This document shows, piece by piece, positions 1-5,456 of a stretch of 64,000 nt of DNA. Both the position numbers and the translations under genes were made by a program. Numbering within the stretch: position 1 is the first letter of the stretch; each line of letters begins with the position of its first letter. The notes under the pieces are model-generated. The model made no database searches. It worked only from the letters and a program-made list of their open reading frames with translations, and was not told where the DNA came from. Location: assembly GCA_964431805.1 (NCBI GenBank), contig CAYSKV010000001.1, forward strand, positions 62,001-126,000, given 5' to 3'. The DNA is from JACPHD01 sp964431805. GTDB lineage: Bacteria; Patescibacteriota; Patescibacteriia; Patescibacteriales; GWC2-42-12.

Positions 1-1
1 T

Positions 2-184
2 TATAGCCTTTATATCCAGAAGCAGCCGGGCAAAGAATTAGATAATCTTTCGGTTGACTTAAGCTTTAAAAATGGTATAAAATCATATAGTCCAGCGAGC
101 TTGTCTATGAAAAAAATAAACCCAACCAGAATGAAATGGTCAGGGGATTTAGGCATAGATCGGGATTTTGAAATCAAGTTTTGA
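2..184 (+). CDS. 3' end of a DUF4012-like surface protein (partial)
   Basis: Reading from base 2 the frame stays open for 60 codons to a TGA at 182-184; the 5' part lies outside the window. The visible residues begin YSLYIQKQPG and continue with alternating polar and hydrophobic residues. They match in register the last part of the DUF4012 protein at 19015-21753, which has YSLLVQKQPG about 60 residues before its end. I infer a paralogue of that membrane-anchored extracellular protein. Function is unknown; the family is common in CPR genomes. The identification rests on one short stretch, so confidence is moderate. Confidence 0.5.
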   Translation, partial: YSLYIQKQPGKELDNLSVDLSFKNGIKSYSPASLSMKKINPTRMKWSGDLGIDRDFEIKF

Positions 185-326
185 TTAATTATCAATTTTC
201 AATAACCAATTATCAATAAATGATCAATTATTAAATTTTCAATTGCTTGTCCTGCTTAGGCAGGGAAAATTAATGCATTGAAAATTGTTTGAAAATTGAG
301 AATTGATAATTGAAAATTTCATTATA
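185..326. repeat. AT-rich imperfect inverted repeat upstream of mreB
   Basis: The intergenic DNA is built from repeated units such as TTATCAATTTTCAA on the left and their complements (TTGAAAATTGAGAATTGATAA) on the right. A small palindrome CCTGCTTAGGCAGG sits near 251-264. The arms pair imperfectly over most of the interval. No ORF of note lies inside. It may be a remnant of an inverted-repeat cassette like the one found just downstream, or simply a long hairpin. Confidence 0.5.
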
Positions 327-330
327 TATT

Positions 331-1338
331 ATGTTTATAAAACGGATCGGTATAGATCTTGGTACAGCTTACACTTTAGTGCATTTGCCAAAAAGGGGCA
401 TTATTATTAATGAGCCAAGCGTAGTGGCGATTTCTTTAATTGATAAAAAGATTTTAGCCGTGGGCAATGAAGCTAAAGACATGTTAGGCAGAACGCCTGA
501 CACTATTGTCGCGATTAAACCTTTAAAAGACGGCGTCATCGCTGATTATCATACAACTGAAGCTATGCTTAGATATTTCATTAATAAAGCTTTAGGCGGT
601 ATTAGATTATTTAGGCCGGAAGTTATGGTGGCCGTTCCGGCGGGAATTACCTCGACCGAACGCAGAGCGGTAATTGACGCGACTATAGCGGCCGGAGCCA
701 GAGCCGCTTATATTATTAAAGAACCGATTGCCGCGGCGATTGGCGCCGATATTCCGATCGGTTCGGCTTCCGGACATATGATTATTGATATTGGCGGCGG
801 TACGGCGGAAATGGCGGTAATTTCTTTGGGCGGAGTCGTTACTTCGACCTCGGTTAGAATCGGCGGTAATAAATTCGACGCGGCGATTCAGGAATTTATT
901 AGGCGAAAATATAATTTAGCTATCGGCGAAAGAACGGCCGAAGAAATTAAAATTAAAATAGGCAGCGCTCTGTATTTAGAAGATAAATTAACTATGGAGA
1001 TAAGGGGCCGCGATATGATTACCGGTTTACCGAGAAATATTACGGTTAATTCGGATGACGTTACCGAAGCGGTGCAAAATGAATTAGAAGCTATTATTAA
1101 TGCGGCGAAAAGAGTGCTCCAGGATACTCCGCCGGAATTAGCCGCGGATATTATGGATAAAGGCATGGTTTTATCCGGCGGAAGTTCGCTACTTAGAAAT
1201 ATTGATCAATTACTTTCCCGCACAACAGATGTGCCGGCCTACGTTGCCGATGATGCTTTGCTTTGCGTTGCTAAAGGAACCGGCATTGCTTTAGAAAATT
1301 TGGACTCATATAAGAGAAGTATTTTTGCGACGAAATAA
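331..1338 (+). CDS. mreB: Rod shape-determining actin homologue MreB
   Basis: This is the bacterial actin that forms membrane-associated filaments and guides lateral cell-wall synthesis. From the ATG at 331 the protein has 335 residues, normal for MreB. Phosphate loop 1 is GIDLGTAYT (residues 7-15), phosphate loop 2 is IIDIGGGTAE (151-160), and the adenosine motif is GMVLSGGSSLL (about 284-294). A longer reading from a TTG at 310 is possible, but the ATG gives the usual short N-terminus MFIKRIGIDLGT. No mreC, mreD or rodA follows; the next genes are accessory. The stop codon lies inside the left arm of the inverted repeat that flanks the next ORF. Confidence 0.93.
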   Translation: MFIKRIGIDLGTAYTLVHLPKRGIIINEPSVVAISLIDKKILAVGNEAKDMLGRTPDTIVAIKPLKDGVIADYHTTEAMLRYFINKALGGIRLFRPEVMVAVPAGITSTERRAVIDATIAAGARAAYIIKEPIAAAIGADIPIGSASGHMIIDIGGGTAEMAVISLGGVVTSTSVRIGGNKFDAAIQEFIRRKYNLAIGERTAEEIKIKIGSALYLEDKLTMEIRGRDMITGLPRNITVNSDDVTEAVQNELEAIINAAKRVLQDTPPELAADIMDKGMVLSGGSSLLRNIDQLLSRTTDVPAYVADDALLCVAKGTGIALENLDSYKRSIFATK

Positions 1339-1357
1339 AAAATAAAAGCCAATAAAT
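1329..1357. repeat. Left arm of a 29-bp perfect inverted repeat
   Basis: Bases 1329-1357 are the exact reverse complement of 1806-1834. The core reads AATAAAAGCCAATAAAT. The arm covers the last three mreB codons (counting the stop) and ends two bases before the ATG of the next ORF. Pairing fails just outside 1329 and just inside 1357, so the arm length is 29. Confidence 0.9.
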
Positions 1358-1359
1358 AT

Positions 1360-1806
1360 ATGGAATTTAAAACTGTTTTTTTTACAGTTCTTTCAGGTGT
1401 ATTGGTATATATTATCGGTCAAATCATTAATAAATTTTATATTGAACCTATACAAAGGCAAAAAGAAACTATAGGTAAAATATCAGATGCTTTAATTTAT
1501 TATTCTAATTTATATACCTCACCAAAAATCTCAGCAACCCAAGAGTTTGATAGGCCTGAAAAACGAGAAAAAGCACATGAAGATTTCAGAAATTTAGCTT
1601 GCGAGCTAGTGTCCAGAACGCATCAAATACCGCATTATATATATTTATCATATTTAAAAATCGTACCAAAAGAAAAAATTATAATCATATCCAGAGGAAA
1701 CTTGATTGGTCTGTCAAATGGTATGTGGCCAAGTTATGAAAGCATGCAACATAATATAAAATTTCAAAAAGAGCTTGAAACAAATTTAGATTTGCTTACT
1801 GAATAA
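1360..1806 (+). CDS. Small membrane-anchored protein of unknown function in an inverted-repeat cassette
   Basis: The 148-residue protein has one N-terminal membrane segment (about residues 5-24, FFTVLSGVLVYIIGQII). A soluble part follows, with a basic helix (EPIQRQKETIGKI), a tyrosine-rich helix and a few hydrophobic strands. I do not recognise a named domain. The start codon lies two bases after one arm of a 29-bp perfect inverted repeat, and the stop codon's last base begins the other arm. The ORF is therefore packaged exactly between the arms, suggesting it moves or is expressed as a unit. It separates mreB from the restriction-modification genes. Confidence 0.6.
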   Translation: MEFKTVFFTVLSGVLVYIIGQIINKFYIEPIQRQKETIGKISDALIYYSNLYTSPKISATQEFDRPEKREKAHEDFRNLACELVSRTHQIPHYIYLSYLKIVPKEKIIIISRGNLIGLSNGMWPSYESMQHNIKFQKELETNLDLLTE

Positions 1807-1834
1807 TTTATTGGCTTTTATTTTTTATTTCGTC
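1806..1834. repeat. Right arm of the 29-bp perfect inverted repeat
   Basis: Reverse complement of 1329-1357 with no mismatch over 29 bases. It starts on the last base of the stop codon of the enclosed ORF and runs into a REP-like palindrome starting at 1832. In RNA it would let the whole ORF sit in the loop of a strong stem, and the hairpin could also act as a terminator. Confidence 0.9.
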
Positions 1835-1867
1835 ATTCCGGCCTCCGAGCCGGAATCTAGGGGTAAA
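1832..1867. repeat. REP-like palindrome, left border of the restriction-modification module
   Basis: The element begins GTCATTCCGG, has a short loop, and continues CCGGAATCTAGGGGT. It forms a hairpin (ATTCCGG/CCGGAAT) and occurs again in the opposite orientation at 3994-4028. Palindromes of this ATTCCGG type are common dispersed repeats in many bacteria. The two copies bracket the two restriction-modification genes. Confidence 0.75.
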
Positions 1868-1919
1868 TAGAAAAATAGGTGTTTTTTCGCGGAGTTTACC
1901 CCACTGAATAGCAGGGGTA
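1860..1919 (+). promoter_or_regulatory. Alternative hairpins upstream of the restriction endonuclease gene
   Basis: Bases 1895-1902 (TTTACCCC) can pair with the upstream GGGGTAAA at 1860-1867. Bases 1897-1902 can instead pair with GGGGTA at 1914-1919. The two pairings exclude each other. This resembles the ACCCC-based leaders described at 5354, 35481, 55043 and 59327, but no clear promoter is visible and the link is weak. It could be only a REP-associated hairpin. Confidence 0.3.
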
Positions 1920-1951
1920 CAAAAATGATTTAATTAATTTTTAAAATACTT

Positions 1952-2659
1952 ATGCCGTATCTAAAATTTATATCCGACAAAAATTTAATTTCTGCCGTTG
2001 GAAAAGTAGTCAAAATAATAGAAATGACGGAACGTGAGGCGAGTAGTAATCTTCATAAAAATGTTATTGATCCTTTTTCAGCCTTGTTCCATGGCGTCAC
2101 TCATTCAATAGCATACAAAGAATGGATAAAACAAGAAAAGGCCAGACAATCACAAAAAACAATGCAAAATGCCATAGGTGATTTTCATCAAGAAATATTA
2201 GGTGCAATCCCTGGTTGGAAAAATCTCGGAGTTGGTGGAGGGTTGGATGTTGCAAACGATAAAATGAAAATTATTGCAGAAATAAAAAATAAATTTAATA
2301 CAACAAAAGGAAATCATAAGGTTGAAATATATAATGCCATAGAGTCAAAACTTAAATCAGAAAAATTTAATGGTTTTATTGGATATTATGTAGAAATAAT
2401 ACCTCAGGCAAAAAGCATATACAACAAACCCTTTACCCCATCGGACAATAAGACCCACAAGAGAAAACCGAGCAAAAAAAATATCAGAGTAATTGATGGT
2501 ATAAGTTTTTATACTCTTGCAACCGGACGAAAATATGCCCTACAGGAACTATTTGAAGCGTTATCTCATATTTTAGTAGATGAATACAAATTTAAATTAA
2601 GCAAAGAAGAAGCTAAAAAATATTTTGAATTATTTAAATTAGCCTTTTTAACTAAATAA
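1952..2659 (+). CDS. Eco47II/Sau96I-like type II restriction endonuclease
   Basis: Predicted type II restriction enzyme of 235 residues, cutting DNA not protected by the methyltransferase encoded just downstream. The nuclease core is visible as GGLDV (D99) followed by AEIKNK (E110, K112), a PD-(D/E)xK arrangement. The segments NVIDPFSALF and KTMQNAIGDFHQEILG match my recollection of the Eco47II family, whose founding members recognise GGWCC or GGNCC sites. The exact site here cannot be read from sequence. Partnering with a C5 methyltransferase supports the call. The stop codon lies within a 30-bp palindrome, so transcription probably ends before the methyltransferase gene, which has its own promoter. 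Confidence 0.72.
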   Translation: MPYLKFISDKNLISAVGKVVKIIEMTEREASSNLHKNVIDPFSALFHGVTHSIAYKEWIKQEKARQSQKTMQNAIGDFHQEILGAIPGWKNLGVGGGLDVANDKMKIIAEIKNKFNTTKGNHKVEIYNAIESKLKSEKFNGFIGYYVEIIPQAKSIYNKPFTPSDNKTHKRKPSKKNIRVIDGISFYTLATGRKYALQELFEALSHILVDEYKFKLSKEEAKKYFELFKLAFLTK

Positions 2660-2683
2660 CCATTGCCTAGGCAATGGTTATTT
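2654..2683. terminator. 30-bp perfect palindrome between restriction and methylase genes
   Basis: Bases 2654-2683 are perfectly self-complementary, with central part CCATTGCCTAGGCAATGG. They form a strong hairpin starting at the last codons of the endonuclease gene and ending in TTATTT. It fits an intrinsic terminator for the endonuclease transcript. Its right half also contributes the -35 box of the methyltransferase promoter. Confidence 0.7.
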
Positions 2684-2691
2684 GATATAAT
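2663..2691 (+). promoter_or_regulatory. Promoter of the methyltransferase gene
   Basis: TTGCCT at 2663-2668, a 17-base spacer, then TATAAT at 2686-2691 preceded by TG one base upstream (extended -10). The predicted start of transcription is near 2698, about 22 bases before the ATG and inside the operator palindrome. Confidence 0.7.
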
Positions 2692-2694
2692 TAT

Positions 2695-2713
2695 GATAGA
2701 TTATTAATCTATC
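2695..2713. promoter_or_regulatory. Putative operator for autoregulation of the methyltransferase
   Basis: GATAGATTATTAATCTATC is a perfect 19-base palindrome (9-base half-sites around one T). It sits over the predicted transcription start, between the -10 box and the ATG of a methyltransferase that carries its own N-terminal helix-turn-helix. Binding by that domain would repress transcription. This is inference from position and symmetry. Confidence 0.55.
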
Positions 2714-2719
2714 TTTTTT

Positions 2720-3973
2720 ATGAAAAAAAATCAATTTATAACCGCTGGAGAAGCCGCCCGTCGATTAGGTATTTCAATTGATACTATTAGAAGGTGGGAC
2801 AAAAAAGGACTAATTAAATCTTTTAGAGATGAAAAAAACGATCGCATATTTAGTTTAGAAGAAATAAAAAGAATACAAAACAAAACTTACGGAGACAAAA
2901 AAAGTAAGTTTAAAATTTTAAAGAATAATAGAATGTCAAACTACACAGCGATCGAATTATTCGCTGGTGCGGGGGGCACTGCTTTAGGGATGGAAAATGC
3001 AGGTATTGAGCATGTACTATTGAATGAGTATGACAAATATGCCTGCGAAACACTTCGGATTAATAAACCAAATTGGAATGTTGTCGAAAAAGATATAAGA
3101 GAACTAAAATTTTTTAATGGGCAAGCCGACATTGTTCAAGGAGGTTTTCCCTGCCAAACTTTTTCGCAAGCTGGTCGAAAAATGGGTTTTGAGGATATAC
3201 GAGGTACATTGTTTTTTGAGTTTGCGAGATGTGTTAAAGAAGTTAAGCCTAAAATTGCAATTGGAGAAAATGTCAAAGGATTGCTCAACCATGACAATGG
3301 TAGAACAATTAAGACGATGGTGTCTGTTTTAGAAGAAATTGGATATCGAGTTAAATATAAAATTTTACGATCACAATATTTGGATGTTCCGCAAAAAAGA
3401 GAACGTCTTATAATTATTGGGGTTAGAAAAGATTTAAATATTCCTATTTCATTTCCAAAAGAAAAAGATTATATTATTCCTCTGCGCGAAGCATTCAGCA
3501 AATGTCCAAAATCTGAAGGCCAAAAATATCCAGAAAAAAAGAAAAAAATATTAGAATTAATTCCTCCTGGCGGATATTGGAGAGATCTTCCGGAAAATCT
3601 TCAAAAAGAATACATGGGGGCAAGTTATTTCATGGGTGGCGGCAAAACTGGTATGGCAAGAAGATTGTCGTGGGACGAACCGTCTTTAACCTTGACTTGT
3701 AGCCCGGCTCAAAAACAAACTGAACGTTGTCATCCAAATGAAACACGTCCTTTGTCAGTGCGCGAATATGCACGAATTCAAACATTTCCAGATAGTTGGA
3801 AATTTTCAGGATCCGTTTCGCAGCAGTATAAACAAATAGGTAATGCTGTACCGGTAAACCTTGGATATCACATTGGCGACATGATAATTAAAATGCTTAA
3901 CGGTGAAATTGAAGAAGAAAAAGATGAGGCGCTTATGTTTATTCAGCAAAAATTATTTGCTTTTGCTACGTAA
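2720..3973 (+). CDS. DNA (cytosine-5) methyltransferase with N-terminal MerR-like helix-turn-helix
   Basis: The 417-residue protein methylates cytosine in the recognition site of the neighbouring endonuclease. Residues 6-55 form a MerR/excisionase-type DNA-binding unit (TAGEAARRLGISIDTIRRWD). The methyltransferase follows: FAGAGG (81-86, AdoMet loop), FPCQTFSQ with catalytic Cys145, ENV (183-185) and QKRER (225-229). The C-terminal motifs SVREYARIQTFP and QIGNAVPV complete the set, so it looks intact. The N-terminal domain probably binds the palindrome at the promoter and controls enzyme level, replacing a separate C protein. The pair is flanked by inverted REP-like repeats, consistent with horizontal gain. 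Confidence 0.9.
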   Translation: MKKNQFITAGEAARRLGISIDTIRRWDKKGLIKSFRDEKNDRIFSLEEIKRIQNKTYGDKKSKFKILKNNRMSNYTAIELFAGAGGTALGMENAGIEHVLLNEYDKYACETLRINKPNWNVVEKDIRELKFFNGQADIVQGGFPCQTFSQAGRKMGFEDIRGTLFFEFARCVKEVKPKIAIGENVKGLLNHDNGRTIKTMVSVLEEIGYRVKYKILRSQYLDVPQKRERLIIIGVRKDLNIPISFPKEKDYIIPLREAFSKCPKSEGQKYPEKKKKILELIPPGGYWRDLPENLQKEYMGASYFMGGGKTGMARRLSWDEPSLTLTCSPAQKQTERCHPNETRPLSVREYARIQTFPDSWKFSGSVSQQYKQIGNAVPVNLGYHIGDMIIKMLNGEIEEEKDEALMFIQQKLFAFAT

Positions 3974-3993
3974 TAAAATTTTGACTTTAAGTA

Positions 3994-4028
3994 TTCACCC
4001 CTAGATTCCGGGTCAAGCCCGGAATGAC
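3994..4028. repeat. REP-like palindrome, right border of the restriction-modification module
   Basis: Read on the minus strand this element begins GTCATTCCGG and continues, after a 7-base loop, CCGGAATCTAGGGGT. It is the same element as 1832-1867 in opposite orientation, with identical stems and a different loop. Confidence 0.75.
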
Positions 4029-4053
4029 AAAAAAGATAATAATAATTTAATTT

Positions 4054-5310
4054 ATGCTCATCGGTATTGACGCCTCGCGCGCCAACAGACAATTTAAAGG
4101 CGGAACAGAATGGTATTCTTATTATTTAATAAGAGAACTGGCTAAAATTGATTCTAAAAATCAGTATATTTTATATACGGATAAGCCTTTAACCGGCGGT
4201 TTAGCCGATTTAACCGATGAAAATCATTCGGCTACGCCCGGTAAAATAGATAAACATGGCGAGCAGGAAGTTAAAAGTCCGTTCGGAAATTTTCGCGTTA
4301 AAATTTTAAGATGGCCGTTTATTTATTTTTGGACACAAATTAGATTATCTTATGAAATGTTCGTTCGTCCGGCGGACATTCTTTTTGTTCCGGCTCATAC
4401 TCTACCGGTTATTCATCCAAAAAAATCAATCGTTACGATTCATGATATAGGCTTTGAGCGTTTCGCTAAACTTTATAGCTCGGATAAAATCGGTCCGGCT
4501 TCTAGATCTATTAATTTTTTAATTAAATTATTTACTTTAGGCAAATTGCATCCTGACGTTATTAGCCATCATAGCTGGTCAACGAGATTCGCGCTTAAGC
4601 ACGCTAAAATAATTATTTCGGTTTCAGAATTTACTAAAAAAGAAATGGTGGATTTTTATAAAGCTGATGCGGAAAAAATTAAAGTGGTTCATAATGGTTT
4701 TAATAACGAACTTTATCGCCCGATAAATGACAAGGAAAAGATAAAACAAGTTTTAGATAAGTATGATATTAAAACTCCTTATATTTTTTATGTCGGCCGT
4801 TTAGAAAAAAAGAAAAATACCGCTACCTTAGTTAACGCTTACGCGATTATGAGGCAAAAACATAAGGACATAAAACATAAATTAGTTTTAGTCGGTAAGT
4901 CCGGGCTTGGCTTTGATGAAGTTAAATATGTTATTAATGAATTTAATCTTGACGAAGAGGTGATTATAACCGGTTGGGCGCCGGAAGAAGATATGCCCTA
5001 TATTCATAACGGCGCTGCTTTATTTGTTTTTCCTTCGCTTTACGAAGGCTTTGGCATACCGTTAGTTGAGGCTATGGCTTCGGGCGTACCAATCGCGGCT
5101 TCAAATATTGCATCCATCCCGGAAGTTGTTAAAGATTCGGCTTTGCTTTTTGACCCAAACGATAAAGAAGATATGGCGGAAAAAATGGCAAAGATATTAT
5201 TAGATAAGCGGCTAGCCGATGAATTAATTAATAAGGGATTTGAGCGGGCAAAAGATTTTAGCTTAACTAAATGCGCTCAGGAAATATTAGCGTTAATGGA
5301 AAAGATGTGA
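4054..5310 (+). CDS. Family 4 glycosyltransferase
   Basis: A 418-residue GT-B enzyme that transfers a sugar from a nucleotide donor during surface glycan synthesis, at the cytoplasmic face. The N-terminus has the GIDASRA start and a GTEWYSYYLIREL acceptor-side loop. The C-terminal half carries YVGRLEKKKN (about 247-256) and the E-x7-E donor motif EGFGIPLVEAMA, near 332-343. An insertion of about 35 polar residues after residue 46 is unusual for the family. The specific sugar cannot be assigned. It is the first gene of a long glycan and surface-protein region and lies directly after the restriction-modification island. Confidence 0.85.
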   Translation: MLIGIDASRANRQFKGGTEWYSYYLIRELAKIDSKNQYILYTDKPLTGGLADLTDENHSATPGKIDKHGEQEVKSPFGNFRVKILRWPFIYFWTQIRLSYEMFVRPADILFVPAHTLPVIHPKKSIVTIHDIGFERFAKLYSSDKIGPASRSINFLIKLFTLGKLHPDVISHHSWSTRFALKHAKIIISVSEFTKKEMVDFYKADAEKIKVVHNGFNNELYRPINDKEKIKQVLDKYDIKTPYIFYVGRLEKKKNTATLVNAYAIMRQKHKDIKHKLVLVGKSGLGFDEVKYVINEFNLDEEVIITGWAPEEDMPYIHNGAALFVFPSLYEGFGIPLVEAMASGVPIAASNIASIPEVVKDSALLFDPNDKEDMAEKMAKILLDKRLADELINKGFERAKDFSLTKCAQEILALMEKM

Positions 5311-5312
5311 AT

Positions 5313-5342
5313 TTGAAAAAAACTCATAAGTTGTGTTATAAT
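5313..5342 (+). promoter_or_regulatory. Promoter of the subtilase gene
   Basis: TTGAAA at 5313-5318, an 18-base spacer and TATAAT at 5337-5342, with TG just upstream of the -10 box. The predicted transcription start is near 5349, just before the ACCCC segment of the leader. Confidence 0.75.
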
Positions 5343-5348
5343 AAAGAT

Positions 5349-5456
5349 GTTATTTACCCCGTTAAATAGCATCTTTATTCATAAATGGGGTAAGTTTTGC
5401 ATTTGTATTTTTTTGTAAATTATTTATGATAAATTTTTTGTTTAGATTTAACGGGG
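5349..5456 (+). promoter_or_regulatory. Structured leader with two mutually exclusive pairings (copy A)
   Basis: Three segments interact. S1 is TTACCCCGTTAAAT (5354-5367), a few bases after the predicted transcription start. S2 is GGGGTAA (5387-5393) and pairs with TTACCCC of S1 (7 bp). S3 is ATTTAACGGGG (5446-5456), inside codons 7-11 of the coding sequence, and pairs perfectly with CCCCGTTAAAT of S1 (11 bp). S2 and S3 compete for S1. Forming S1-S3 would loop out the start codon region at 5426. The same design appears before three other genes in this window. Confidence 0.6.

Noticed and set aside
310..330. TTG start extending MreB by seven residues
   Set aside because: The family starts a few residues before G-I-D-L-G-T, which the ATG at 331 provides; the extension MKISLYI has no counterpart.
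5349..5400. Leader A as a plain intrinsic terminator or attenuator
   Set aside because: The S1-S2 hairpin is not followed by a T-run, and S3 lies in coding sequence. The same design in other leaders argues for pairing around the start codon instead.
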